Of a stretch of DNA of 64,000 nucleotides, positions 1-8,896 are shown piece after piece (the first letter of the stretch is position 1; the number at the start of each line of letters is the position of its first letter). The DNA lies in the NCBI RefSeq assembly GCF_002723835.1, contig NZ_BEWG01000068.1:1-64000 (forward strand), given 5' to 3'. The position numbers were made by a program, and so were the translations under genes. Below the pieces are notes generated by a model that was not told the DNA's origin, did no database searches, and saw only the letters and a list, made by a program, of their open reading frames with translations. Source of the DNA: Mycobacterium sp. shizuoka-1. GTDB lineage: Bacteria > Actinomycetota > Actinomycetes > Mycobacteriales > Mycobacteriaceae.

Positions 1-39
1 AGCAACCTCACAAGAATCCGGCGCCTCACATCAGCAACC

Positions 40-306
40 TCAATGACGAATAACTACCCCGTGGTCGTCATGCTGAGAGACGGTCAACAGGCGGACGAAA
101 CCGCGATACTGAAGCATCGATAACAGCCGATGCGCAGTCGACGATGCCACGTCTAGATAGACGCTTGCCTCGGTAAGACGGACCTCTGATCGTTCACCCA
201 GGAGTAGAAGTAGGCGAAGAGCGTTGTCGACAGCCTTGATCGGATACTGAGGCGGTTTAGCGGTACCGAGTTGATCCATTTGTCGCGTTTGCGCCGGTCT
301 CTGCAT
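40..306 (-). pseudogene. IclR-family regulator, N-terminal HTH only
   Basis: About 88 residues match the winged-helix DNA-binding domain of IclR-family transcription factors. 'YPIKAVDNALRLLLLLGE' is the usual entry to the domain and 'SSTAHRLLSML' fits the recognition helix. Family members are normally near 250 residues, with a C-terminal effector-binding domain. Here a stop comes directly after the wing, so the effector domain is missing and the gene is called a remnant. Start taken at 306 (MQRPAQ); the Met at 279 is equally possible. It lies downstream of an aldehyde dehydrogenase fragment in the same orientation, as expected for a former catabolic locus. Confidence 0.7.
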
Positions 307-428
307 GGCAGAAAGGGTACCTCCCCTGAGGAACGAGTGAGGCCTGCCGCGCAATTGGTGACTCTTGCGCGATCGGAAGCCCGGGTACCTGGAGTCAAGT
401 ATCGTCAGCGCCGCCCGGATCGTTCCGC

Positions 429-686
429 TCAGCCTCGGGTGCATTCGCGTTCGGCGAAGGCTACCTGGCCACCCAGGACGCCTCCCCTTGATAGCGGGCT
501 CGCGGGCGGTTGGGTCATCGGCTTAACGGTCTCGATCATGCGAAACGCGCTCGTGAACTCCACGTCGAGCAGCGCGAGTTCTTCGGTATGCTCTCGCATG
601 AGTGTCGCCAAAGCTCGCAGCATGGTGCCGCGCTGCCGCGGCGTCCGGAGTGCCCAGTCACGTTGGGCAGCATGCGCAGTCGCCAC
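429..686 (-). pseudogene. Aldehyde dehydrogenase N-terminal fragment
   Basis: The first ~55 residues ('AAQRDWALRTPRQRGTMLRA', then 'LMREHTEELALLDVEFT') match the N-terminal helices of NAD(P)-dependent aldehyde dehydrogenases. After 'VEFT' the similarity stops, and the Rossmann fold, catalytic Cys and Glu are all absent. The 5' end abuts the left end of the IS256-family element near 695-702. The insertion and a deletion on the other side therefore probably left only this piece of a ~480-residue enzyme. Confidence 0.6.
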
Positions 687-701
687 CGAGCAATGATCAG
701 A

Positions 702-2146
702 ACCTGTGGATGAGCCTCGGCGAGGTGGCGTGAAAGTGGGCGCACCTTCCCGAGGATGATCATCACGGAAACAGGATCTCGATCAAGACCGGCGTTGGCG
801 CGCTGGTTGGGAAGGTACGCCCATGCTCACGGTAGTTCACGACGCGGAATCAGCCAACGAGAACGGCAGCGGTGCTGGTCGGTCGTTGTTGGATGAGATC
901 GTCCGCGACGGTGCGCGGCAGATGTTGGCGGCGGCACTGCAGGCTGAAGTAGCCGCCTACGTCGACGCCCATGCCGGTGAGGTCGACGACAACGGTCGGC
1001 GTCTGGTGGTCCGCAACGGCTATCACCACGAACGTGACATCCTCACCGCCGCGGGTGCGGTCACGGTGACCGCCCCGCGGGTCAACGACAAGCGCATCGA
1101 CGCCGTTACCGGTGAGCGGCAACGGTTTTCCTCGGCGATCCTGCCGGCGTGGGCACGCAAGTCCCCGCAGATGACCGAGGTGCTGCCACTGCTGTACCTG
1201 CACGGGCTCTCGACGAGTGACTTCGGTCCGGCGCTGGAGCAGTTTCTCGGCTCGAGTGCCGGACTGTCGGCCACGACGATCACCCGGCTCACCAGCCAAT
1301 GGCAGGACGAAGCGAAGACTTTCGGCGAGCGTGACCTCTCGGGCACCGATTACGTCTACCTGTGGGTCGACGGCATCCACCTCAAGGTCCGCCTCGAGCA
1401 GGAGAAGCTCTGCCTGCTGGTGATGATCGGGGTCCGCTCCGATGGCCGCAAGGAACTCGTCGCCCTGGCCGACGGATACCGAGAATCGACCGAGTCGTGG
1501 GCCGATCTGCTGCGGGGCTGCCGCCGCGGGATGACCGCGCCGGTGCTGGCCGTCGGCGACGGTGCACTGGGCTTCTGGAAGGCGATGCGCGAGGTCTTCC
1601 CGGCTACCCGCGAGCAACGCTGCTGGTTCCACAAACAGGCCAATGTCCTTTCCTGCCTGCCTAAATCGGCGCACCCGGCAGCATCAGCGGCGATCAAAGA
1701 GATCTACAACGCCGAGGACATCGACCACGCGCAGGTCGCCATCAAGGCCTTCGAGATCGACTACGGCGCCAAGTACCCCAAAGCGGTCGCCAAGATCGTC
1801 GACGACGCCGACGTGCTCCTGGAATTCTACAAATACCCAGCCGAACACTGGATCCATTTGAGAACCACGAACCCGATCGAATCAACGTTTGCCACCGTCC
1901 GCTTGCGGACCAAGGTCACCAAGGGCCCGGGATCCCGGGCGGCCGGAATTGCCATGGCCTACAAGCTCATCGACGCCGCGCAAGCCCGCTGGCGGGCAGT
2001 CAACGCACCCCACCTGGTCGCCCTCGTCCGTGCCGGCGCCGTCTTCCACAAAGGCAAGCTACTCGAACGCCCCGCCGACATCACACCGCCCGAGCCGGGC
2101 GAAACAACCGAAACCGAGGTCGCCTGAAACACCCCGATCCACAGGT
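702..2146 (+). mobile_element. IS256-family insertion sequence (apparently intact)
   Basis: A single transposase gene is flanked by inverted 10-mers 'acctgtggat' (702-711) and its complement (2137-2146). Weaker matching continues outward for about 10 bases on each side, so the true ends may lie slightly outside these coordinates. The size of about 1.45 kb suits the IS256 family. No target duplication was identified. The left end abuts the aldehyde dehydrogenase fragment. Confidence 0.7.
823..2127 (+). CDS. IS256-family (mutator-type) transposase
   Basis: A 434-residue DDE transposase that moves the surrounding element. Recognisable blocks are an N-terminal region ending 'VRNGYHHERDILTAAGAV', the first Asp in 'YLWVDGIHLKVR', the second Asp in 'LAVGDGALGFWKAMREVFP', 'EQRCWFHKQANVLSCLPK', and the C-terminal 'TTNPIESTFATVRLRT' block that carries the catalytic Glu. 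Length and motif order are complete and there are no internal stops, so the copy may still be active. ATG start at 823, about 120 bp inside the left end. Confidence 0.93.
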   Translation: MLTVVHDAESANENGSGAGRSLLDEIVRDGARQMLAAALQAEVAAYVDAHAGEVDDNGRRLVVRNGYHHERDILTAAGAVTVTAPRVNDKRIDAVTGERQRFSSAILPAWARKSPQMTEVLPLLYLHGLSTSDFGPALEQFLGSSAGLSATTITRLTSQWQDEAKTFGERDLSGTDYVYLWVDGIHLKVRLEQEKLCLLVMIGVRSDGRKELVALADGYRESTESWADLLRGCRRGMTAPVLAVGDGALGFWKAMREVFPATREQRCWFHKQANVLSCLPKSAHPAASAAIKEIYNAEDIDHAQVAIKAFEIDYGAKYPKAVAKIVDDADVLLEFYKYPAEHWIHLRTTNPIESTFATVRLRTKVTKGPGSRAAGIAMAYKLIDAAQARWRAVNAPHLVALVRAGAVFHKGKLLERPADITPPEPGETTETEVA

Positions 2147-2469
2147 ATTGACAATATCTCGTCGAGAAGCGCGATCCTGATTTCTCCAAGATCCGCCGAT
2201 CCGCCGATGAAGCTAGCTGAGCGGTGACCCTGAGCCGCTAAGGCCAGCAGGCCGTTGTCGCGGGCAGTGCTCAACTACGTCAGCCGCGCGGCCGGGCTGC
2301 CAGAGTCCCACTGACGACGTTGCCGACGCTACGATATCTCCGCGCTCGCGGCCGTCAGCTGTAGAAGCACGTTCCGTGCTTGGACAACGTCACTCGCAGC
2401 ACGGCGACCGAGACGGCGCTCTAGCGGCCTCTACCCCGGCGCCAACCTTCGTGATGAAGGGCAAGAGTC

Positions 2470-2567
2470 TTATCTGTAACGGTTGAGGGGTGTGTAGGAC
2501 TGTTCCCCACGTGGTTCTCAGCGCGGTTTGACGTCGTAGGTGACAGTGTTATCTGTAACGGTGTCAC
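2470..2567. repeat. Repeated 14-mer and dyad in the 2147-2563 gap
   Basis: The gap between the IS256 element and the ykvA-like gene has no convincing reading frame. It contains 'ttatctgtaacggt' twice in direct orientation (2470-2483 and 2549-2562), about 79 bp apart. The second copy sits inside a dyad at 2540-2567 with arms gtgaca/tgtcac and inner arms gtta/taac. There is no T-run, so a classical terminator is unlikely. A regulator site or recombination scar is possible. The dyad overlaps the 3' end of the ykvA-like gene. Confidence 0.45.
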
Positions 2568-3019
2568 CCACGTTGGGGTGGTACGTCTCTGTGTTGTCGG
2601 CTGGAGGGCTTGGCCAGCCCGGTGAGTCGGGTCAGTGCGGTGAATCCGTCGTCGGTTCCGGGCCAGTGTGCGCGAACGGTGTCGAGGCCGGCGCGGCGGA
2701 CGACGCTGCGCAGGACGGCGGCGACGATGATGGCGTCGTCGGCGTATCCGAGCACCGGGATGAAGTCGGGGATCAGGTCGATCGGGATCGCGAGGTAGGC
2801 CAGCAGCAACCCGAGGCGGACGCGGATCCCGCGCGGCAGGGTGCTGTCGCCGGCGAGGCGACGCACCAGCCGCAGCACGTCGGGCAGGATGCGCACCGCC
2901 TCGCGCAGTAGCCCTCCCCGCGGCCGGAGAATTGCCAGTGCGACCAGCAATGCCAGCCAGGCGAATAGGAGTGCGCCGCCAACGCCGATGAGGAGATCCC
3001 ACCCGAATGAGCCCGTCAC
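2564..3019 (-). CDS. YkvA/DUF1232-family membrane protein
   Basis: A 151-residue protein with an N-terminal hydrophobic helix (about residues 10-30). It carries the DUF1232 signature 'YLAIPIDLIPDFIPVLGYAD' followed by 'DAIIVAAVLR'. DUF1232 proteins are small membrane-associated proteins of unknown biochemical role, common in bacteria. Its start overlaps the stop of the upstream ChrB-N gene by 4 bp, so the two are probably co-translated. The last ~25 residues are basic and less conserved, and the gene end overlaps the 2540-2567 dyad. Confidence 0.85.
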   Translation of the reverse strand: MTGSFGWDLLIGVGGALLFAWLALLVALAILRPRGGLLREAVRILPDVLRLVRRLAGDSTLPRGIRVRLGLLLAYLAIPIDLIPDFIPVLGYADDAIIVAAVLRSVVRRAGLDTVRAHWPGTDDGFTALTRLTGLAKPSSRQHRDVPPQRG

Positions 3020-3612
3020 GATTCGTGCGCCACGTGCAGCCGCTGCGAGGTGCGCGCATCGGTTTGCGCGGATGTTTCGGCCTGCAGGGCAGCGTCCTCA
3101 AACGCTGCCAGCTCAGCAGCCGCGGCGTCGACGGCTGCGCGGGCAGCGTGCCCACCGGGGGCCGTGAAGTAGTCACGGGCGGCGATCTTGGCCAGCCAGC
3201 TGCGGAACCGGTCCAGGTCGGCTTCGGACTCCTCGACCTCGGCGTAGGTGAGCCGTCCGCGAGCGCGTTCATCGGCCAGCTCCTGGCGCAGCGCCGGGAG
3301 CCGCTCCAGGACTTCGGCGTACTCGCCGTCGCGGGCGGCGTTAAGCTCGTCGATCACGGCCTGTTCGTCGGCGGGATCGACGAAGCTCATCGGTAGGACG
3401 CGGGCGGTGCCGCCGTGGTGATGGATCCGATCGGCCAGCCGCCGCACTTCGCGGACCACATGTGCGTGGGCGGGCAGCAGACACACCGATTGCTGCAGAT
3501 ATAAGGCACCGAGCGAGCGCAGTTTGCGCCACACCTGCACCCGCAGCGTGCCCGCCGCGCCAGCAGTCGACACGCTGATCACCAGCCAATCGAGTTCGTC
3601 GCCCCTAGCCAC
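3016..3612 (-). CDS. ChrB N-terminal-domain protein
   Basis: A 198-residue protein resembling the N-terminal domain of ChrB, which accompanies chromate-resistance transporters. The typical opening is 'WLVISVSTAGAAGTLRVQVW', then 'RKLRSLGALYLQQSVCLLPA'. The C-terminal half is Ala/Glu-rich and probably helical. No ChrA transporter or ChrB C-terminal domain is nearby; its only partner is the DUF1232 gene, overlapped by 4 bp. A role in chromate response is therefore not implied by context. ATG start at 3612. Confidence 0.75.
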   Translation of the reverse strand: MARGDELDWLVISVSTAGAAGTLRVQVWRKLRSLGALYLQQSVCLLPAHAHVVREVRRLADRIHHHGGTARVLPMSFVDPADEQAVIDELNAARDGEYAEVLERLPALRQELADERARGRLTYAEVEESEADLDRFRSWLAKIAARDYFTAPGGHAARAAVDAAAAELAAFEDAALQAETSAQTDARTSQRLHVAHES

Positions 3613-3743
3613 AATGAGATGTTACACCCGTAACATCATGCTGATACAGCAGCTACGCGGGCTGAGGTATCTGGTGGCCAGCAGCTGCACCCAACCTCGC
3701 TGCGGCAGCCGTGAGATTGATCCCGTTGACGCGGTCAGCGTGT

Positions 3744-3980
3744 ATGCCCCAAGCTGTCGACGTGGCCCAGATCAGCGAAACGCTGTTGATCGACCAGGTC
3801 GTGGCGCGGCTCACCGCCAGCTACGCCGACCTGCCGCCGGACCATGTGGCCGGCGCCGTGCGCAGCGCGCACGCCCGGTTCGAGCAGAGCCCGATACGGG
3901 AGTTCGTGCCGCTGCTCGTCGAGCGGCATGCCCGCGCCGAGTTGTCCCGCAGCGCCGGTCTGCTTACCTGGTCGTCCTAG
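3744..3980 (+). CDS. Small three-helix-bundle protein
   Basis: A 78-residue protein of a type common in mycobacteria: 'VVARLTASYADLPPDHVAGA' followed by 'VRSAHARFEQSPIREFVPLL' and 'VERHARAELSR'. The pattern of three short amphipathic helices is that of the three-helix-bundle dimerisation domain family. The ATG at 3744 (MPQAVDV) is preferred over 3711, because the extra 11 residues look non-coding. Function unknown. It stands alone between oppositely oriented genes. Confidence 0.65.
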   Translation: MPQAVDVAQISETLLIDQVVARLTASYADLPPDHVAGAVRSAHARFEQSPIREFVPLLVERHARAELSRSAGLLTWSS

Positions 3981-4075
3981 GCGTCAGCGCAGGCCCGCCC
4001 CGCTTTGCACCGCTCAGCGGCACCAGATCGAGATCGCGACCACCCAAACCGATCAGCTCCGTGGTTGGGTAGCGG

Positions 4076-4372
4076 TCAGAGGTGTGCCGGCCCGGGCCCT
4101 GCCGCAGCGGGGAATCGCTCCTCGATCGCATCAAGCAGGCGTTGCAGCGCGTACTGTTCCTGCTCGCGATGCCGGATCTCCCGTCTGATGCGGTGGACCT
4201 GGTTCATCTCGCCGCGCAGTTGATACTTGGCCAGCGCGGCCTCGTGGGCCGCCATCCGGTCAATGAGCAGCTCACGCTGGCGCGAAAGCTCACCCCGGTA
4301 GTAGTCGGCCTGGCGAACATCCGCGGCTCGCGCGGCTGCGATGTCGTGGTCTGAGACGGTGGACGTGCTCAT
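4076..4372 (-). CDS. Hypothetical coiled-coil protein
   Basis: A 98-residue, strongly charged helical protein. From 'HDIAAARAADVRQADYYRGE' to 'REQEQYALQRLLDAIEERF' it has almost no helix breakers and a heptad-like Leu/Ala/Ile pattern, which suggests one long coiled coil. Start taken at 4372 (MSTSTVSD); upstream extension to 4450 reads like non-coding sequence. No enzyme motif is visible. It could be a small DNA- or protein-binding partner, but no function is claimed. Confidence 0.55.
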   Translation of the reverse strand: MSTSTVSDHDIAAARAADVRQADYYRGELSRQRELLIDRMAAHEAALAKYQLRGEMNQVHRIRREIRHREQEQYALQRLLDAIEERFPAAAGPGPAHL

Positions 4373-4472
4373 CTGGCACACCGTAACCGAGCACCAGACC
4401 ATGCGCGCGGGCAACAACGAGCCAAAAAGCTCCACCGCCACCCGTTGCACCGCGGGCCAGGAACTGCGGCGT

Positions 4473-4789
4473 TCAGCTCGTCGACGCGTTCACCAACGCC
4501 AACCGCGCCGGCATGACATCGCCCCACAGACGCAGCGCCACCGCGCGATGCTCCCGATTCCCACCCCGGATTCTCGGACCGCACAGGCGATCTCGTCGAA
4601 CGCGTCCCGCTCAGAACACCCACGCCATCCGATCAAAACGCCGATCGCTACATCGATCACTCGGCGTGACGACGGGTCCGCACCCCGGCCCAACTGGCTC
4701 ACCTCGTCCACCCTTTCCGCGCCGGAATCATCTCGATCAACCCTGTGTACCCCCGGGCTATGAACAACAGCCACCTCGCAGAAGAACAA
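4473..4789 (-). pseudogene. ANTAR-domain protein, frameshifted
   Basis: ANTAR domains bind RNA hairpins in antitermination. The core is visible as 'SSRRVIDVAIGVLIGWRGCS' followed by 'ERDAFDEIACAVRESGVGIG'. After 'GIGSIAR' the frame is lost. The expected continuation 'AVALRLWGDVMPARLALVNA' followed by STS and a stop at 4473-4475 lies in another frame, so one small indel separates the two parts. Either a degraded gene or a sequencing error. The receiver or GAF domain seen in larger ANTAR proteins is absent. Confidence 0.55.
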
Positions 4790-4821
4790 ACTCGCGACGC
4801 CGAACCCGGCGATCGCGGTGC

Positions 4822-5040
4822 TCAGTCATCTCTTCCTCCGACGCCCCCGGGAGGTCCAGGCAGGTACGACGCCGACCACTTATGCCAACCGTTGGCCTGG
4901 TCGACGCCATCACCGATTCTGATCCGACAGACGAACTCGCCTGCTTCGTGGGCGATCACATTGATCTGCTCCCGGAGGTAATTTAGAACCTCGCTTGCTG
5001 TCCGATCCGAAGGGACGAACAGGTGGACCGTTTTCCACAT
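4822..5040 (-). CDS. Hypothetical small protein
   Basis: 72 residues starting MWKTVHLF (ATG at 5040). Hydrophobic beta-like stretches ('TVHLFVP', 'EFVCRIRIGDGV') alternate with a helix ('EVLNYLREQINVIAHEAGE'), as in a small folded domain. It ends 32 bp before the start of the ANTAR remnant on the same strand, so the two may once have formed an operon. Not recognised; no function assigned. Confidence 0.45.
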   Translation of the reverse strand: MWKTVHLFVPSDRTASEVLNYLREQINVIAHEAGEFVCRIRIGDGVDQANGWHKWSASYLPGPPGGVGGRDD

Positions 5041-5803
5041 TTCCTCCACCAGGCTCCCTTCGCCCCCTCCACCGCACCGATCGCCGCGGTCGGCCCAGCG
5101 CAACGCCCGTCGTCACAGTGCACACCATGCACGCTGACTGCACCCGCAACCGTGAAAAGGCGACCTGATCATCGGTGACATAGACGACGGCCGGGCCAGC
5201 GTCCAATGCCCACGTTGCGGCGCCCCAAGTCGCCGACCCTGTGAAACGGTGCGCCCGGGCGCCAGTCTCGTCGGCTACCACCGCGAGCGCGGCTACCGCC
5301 ACGATGAGCTCCTCGACCTGGGCTACATCAAGTACACGCTCGTCAACGAATCCACCCAGCACCCACTTTTCCTGTGGCGCCGCCGGACACAACGCCCGAT
5401 CATCCGCGACGGCTACCGCCAGTCCGACTAAGGCCGGGCACTACGGCTCAACTAGTTCGAGAAGTCGTCGGCAACATGTGTCGCACGTGTCGCTGAAAGA
5501 GCAGACGTTCTACACATGTAATCTACGTTGCTACCAGCAAGAACACGCCAATTGTTCATCTCATTACAGATAAGCGGTCGCGGTGAGGCGGTCAACAATC
5601 GCGGCTAGCACGGTTTTCGATGTCCCCTCGCGCGACACCATCTAATCATGCCGAATCAACCAGCGGCGTTGGTGAATGCTACAGCCAGATCGGCGTGCCA
5701 CGGCACCGACACCTCGTCGCTATCCGGAGCCTGGACCGTTTGTCTTCCCGAACCAGGAGTCTGCGACCGCAACGCAAGGCCATACGCAAGTCGGTGAAGG
5801 CGA
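5041..5803. other. Gene-poor interval with one doubtful zinc-ribbon ORF
   Basis: No convincing gene. On the plus strand a frame ending at 5431 reads 'VQCPRCGAPSRRPC' and then 'ELLDLGYIKYTLVNESTQHP', which resembles a small zinc-ribbon protein. A stop lies upstream, near 5160, and no good start codon with a ribosome-binding site precedes the cysteines. It may be a remnant. The rest, to the end of the cyclase gene, shows no conserved pattern. Confidence 0.3.
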
Positions 5804-6923
5804 TTACTCAGCCTGCCGGGCGCGCTGGACCCTGAAGAGCTTTACTTTGCCGCTCACGCCTTTGAGCCGGCGTGCGCCCATCGACGACCAGGTGAAGTCC
5901 GCAGCGTTGCCGACGGCCTCGCGCGTGGAGTCGGCGACCGCCACCGTCCCCGGCCGCGCCGCTGCCGTTACTCGACTGGCCACGTTGACAGGACTGCCGA
6001 ACCAGTCGCCCCCGCGTGTGATCGCCAGTCCGGAAGCCACGCCGATCCGCAAGCGCGGCAAGCCATTTGCTGCCGCGTCGTCAGCCAAGTCGAGGATTGC
6101 CCGCAGCAATGGCGCCGGATCGAAGCACATGAGCATCACGGCGTCACCCACCGACTTCACCAGCCGCACCGGGGTGACCGCTACGTGCTGGGCCGATTCG
6201 GCGAGCCGACTGGCAACGCGTTCAAGCTCCAGAGGTGGCAGCACCTCCCCCAATTTGGTGAAGCCGGCAACATCAGCGAACGCCACCGTTACCTGGTGGG
6301 CCCCGGGTAATCTTCCGGCAGCCCGCTCAGCGGCGCTCACGGCCTCAACCTGGAACGAAGTGCGAAGTTGCATAAACAATAGGTCTTCGATCAGCGGTCC
6401 GAGGTGAGGCGCGGATCGACGCGCCAGCTGCTCGACCGCCTGCGCCAGCTCGATTTCACTTGTCCCCGGCCGCAGGAGGGTGTTGAGGGCCGCATCGCGC
6501 ATCGTCGCGGCGGCACCCCAGTCCCGCGATCAGCATGCGCATCACGGCAACCGTTTCGTCCGGCTCGACGCCCATGTCGAGGAAGAATTTCGCGTGCGCG
6601 ATCGCTTTTCCGTCGGCGCGCAGCAGTACGGCTGCGTCGGGGTCGTCGATCCTCGGCCTTCCGACCGCGCCGTAGAGGCGCTGCAGGAGGTCCAATTCGA
6701 TCCCTGTGGATTCGCTGATCTCACGCGCGGACACATAGGTCCCGTCGTCGCCGAAGATCGTGTTCGCGGGCAGCAGTAGAGGCGTAGCGAGCGATCTACG
6801 TATCTCGTCGAGGGGGTAGCCTTTTCCGATCAGCCATGTGACGAGGTCGGCACGCTCTTCGCGGGCTTGGCCCTCAAGGCCGTCGAGCATACCAAACTCC
6901 TCGATGTCGTGGTTAGCTGCCAT
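5804..6923 (-). pseudogene. Rv1264-like adenylate cyclase with one frameshift
   Basis: Class III nucleotide cyclase making cAMP from ATP. The N-terminal part (6923 to about 6520) resembles the autoinhibitory, pH-sensing domain of mycobacterial Rv1264. The C-terminal part (about 6502 to 5804) is the catalytic domain: 'VTVAFADVAGFTKLGEVLPP' with a metal-binding Asp, 'VRLVKSVGDAVML' with the substrate-selecting Lys and second Asp, and 'GSPVNVASRVTAAARPG' with the Asn/Arg transition-state pair. The halves are in different frames. Removing one base from the C-run at 6516-6519 gives 'AGLGAAATMRDAALN' and one ~373-residue protein, close to the family length. All catalytic residues persist, so the break is recent or a sequencing error. 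Confidence 0.8.
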
Positions 6924-7618
6924 ACCGCAAACGTACTGCTCGATGCATCGCCTACCGCATCGATTCGCAGCGCCACAAGTCGACGGGTGCGTTCGGACAA
7001 CTTCGCGAAACTTCGCGCTCGGTCCATGCGGAACCGGGCTTCCGAATCAGTGAGGTATTTGCACGCCAAATATCGCCACGGCCCCACGAGCAACTTGGGC
7101 ATAGCCCGATATCCAACGGTGACTCGCAAGAATTCCCGGGCGTCGGCCACGACCGGCCACCCCGTCTGGCGCTTGGGATGATCTCCACACTTTTCGGGCG
7201 TCGCGATCACATCGCCTCCACGGCCGACCCGGGTTGCCGCTACACGGGATCCTGAACCGTGACTCGGTCCCGTTGCTTGTCGACATCGCTAACAGGTGCA
7301 GAGGTTGACCGCGGGCCCGCCATGCCAAGATCCCGCCGAGCGGGATACCCATTGACCTGCTATAGAGTTGGCTTACGTCCCTCGTCCGCCGGTGACTGAC
7401 CATAGCCGATCGCGCGAATGACCACAGAACCGACAACGCCGGGCTATCCGTGACGCCGCCCCACACTCCCTTGAGTTGACCACGAGACTACGCGAGGCAA
7501 TGACTTGCGAGTCACGTCAGCGAATTCTCGTGCAATTCAGTATGATTTATATCAGAGGGCTGCAGGCTGGAGCTGAAGCTCCGCCCCACGTCACGCCAAG
7601 CAGGGCATAGGAGCGGGA
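6924..7618. other. Intergenic region between cyclase and GntR gene
   Basis: About 700 bp. A minus-strand frame at 6830-7210 contains 'VGYRAMPKLLVGPWRYLACK' and overlaps the cyclase start; it is not recognised, and its C-terminal part merely shadows the cyclase gene. Base composition is less biased than in the neighbouring genes. The AT-richer stretch near 7530-7560, just before the GntR gene, could hold its promoter. Confidence 0.35.
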
Positions 7619-8392
7619 GTGGACAGCGATATCGACCAGGCGGCAAACACATCTGAGATACCGCATGCAGCGCGCCGCTATACAAGAGTACCCAAGGCGT
7701 CAGATATTCTGGCCGACCGGCTCCGCGCAAAAATCCTCGGCCGCGCGATGCGGCCCGGCGACCAACTGGCTTCGGAAGCGGAGTTGATCTCCGGAGAGGG
7801 CTTTAGCAGAGGCACCGTGCGAGAGGCGCTGCGCCTGCTCGAATCCGATGGTTTGATCGAAATCCGCCGAGGCCCACGCGGTGGCATTCGGGTAACTCGT
7901 CCCGACCTGCGGCAGATCAGCAGATCCGTTGCGCTCCTACTGACCCTCGCTGAAACCTCAACCAGAAAGTTCTACGAGTTCCGCAAACTCCTCGAACCCG
8001 CTATTGCCGCTATGGCAGCCCGGTCGGCCACCGACGAGCAGCGCGGCTGGCTACTCGCGATCGCTGACGCCACATCTCGAAACGGCTCATGGGAACCATC
8101 GGTGGAGTTCCACGAGGCTCTCGCGGTTTGCAGCAACAACGAGGTCTTGCGGCTCGTCATATCGATGTTCGAGCAAGAGTTGTCGTGGCACGTCCCAGGT
8201 GAGTCGCTCACCGAGCTAGACATGGAGGATACCCGCCGGGCGCACCAGAGCATCGCGCGTGCGGTGGCTGCCGGCGACGCCGACCGCGCGTCGAGCGCAA
8301 TGCAACGTCACCTGAACCAGTTCGAGCGAATGCTCGACACAAACGGCCGCCTCGACGAGCCGCTGCTCCCCCGAGAGCGTTGGCTCCAGTGA
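7619..8392 (+). CDS. GntR/FadR-family transcriptional regulator
   Basis: A 257-residue regulator. The N-terminal winged helix (about residues 25-95) reads 'LRAKILGRAMRPGDQLASEA', 'GFSRGTVREALRLLESDGLI' and 'EIRRGPRGGIRV'. The C-terminal ~150 residues form the helical FCD/FadR effector domain, with 'EFRKLLEPAIAAMAARSA' and 'VEFHEALAVCSNNEVLRLVI' supplying likely ligand or metal residues. GTG start at 7619 with 'aggagcggga' just upstream. It stands alone, with a serine-hydrolase pseudogene downstream on the other strand, so its target is unclear. FadR-type proteins often sense organic acids or acyl-CoA. Confidence 0.9.
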   Translation: MDSDIDQAANTSEIPHAARRYTRVPKASDILADRLRAKILGRAMRPGDQLASEAELISGEGFSRGTVREALRLLESDGLIEIRRGPRGGIRVTRPDLRQISRSVALLLTLAETSTRKFYEFRKLLEPAIAAMAARSATDEQRGWLLAIADATSRNGSWEPSVEFHEALAVCSNNEVLRLVISMFEQELSWHVPGESLTELDMEDTRRAHQSIARAVAAGDADRASSAMQRHLNQFERMLDTNGRLDEPLLPRERWLQ

Positions 8393-8548
8393 CGCCGACC
8401 CCCTCGCTCGTCACCGTTTTCACAACGCGCTTACGGGGCATCAGGCAGCGAAGCCATCCACCGATGCATGCCCAACACGCAGCCCGCGTCGCGTCCCTGG
8501 CTTGGCAGGGTTGATGCAGACAACAATGATCTTTATTGACTGGGCTCG

Positions 8549-8861
8549 TCATCGAGGAGATGGACGGCTTGGGCGGTGTAGGTTAGACAGCCCGGCGCGG
8601 TGGCGCATCATGTCGCGAATTGTGATGGCTGACTTGCCGTTCGCGCCGAACTCGGGCCAGTATTCGGCGACCGGCACGTCGTAGGAAGCAATCCCCGGTC
8701 GACAAGCCGACGGATGACCGTGGAAGCCAATCCCTCTGTCGCTGAAAACGCCATCGCGCCGGTGTTGGCCGCCGACGGTACGCTGCCATGACGATCGGCC
8801 CCACCCGATCCACACATCAACAACCGGTCTGCCATCGAGGTATACCGGCAGCGCGCCCGAG
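8549..8861 (-). pseudogene. Serine beta-lactamase/esterase fragment
   Basis: Pieces of a class C beta-lactamase/EstA-type serine hydrolase are scattered over different frames: 'SGALPVYLDGRPVVDVWIG', 'TGAMAFSATEGLASTVIRRL' (the SxxK region, with Lys replaced by Glu), and 'YDVPVAEYWPEFGANGKSAI' followed by 'TIRDMMRHRAGLS'. At least two frameshifts separate them. The N-terminus stops exactly at the IS256 end at 8862, and the C-terminal two thirds are missing, so the gene is dead. Confidence 0.7.
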
Positions 8862-8896
8862 ACTGTCAAGTTAACGGTGTAACTCGTTGTTGTAGT

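Noticed and set aside
2137..2230. Target-site duplication for the first IS256 element
   Set aside because: The outer sequences next to the two inverted repeats do not share a clear 8-9-bp repeat.
2421..3272. 283-codon frame covering the ykvA-like and ChrB-N genes
   Set aside because: It crosses two well-supported genes in another frame and has Arg/Pro-rich shadow composition.
6830..7210. 126-codon frame upstream of the cyclase
   Set aside because: Part of it shadows the cyclase start and the rest matches nothing recognisable; kept only as a note in the intergenic entry.
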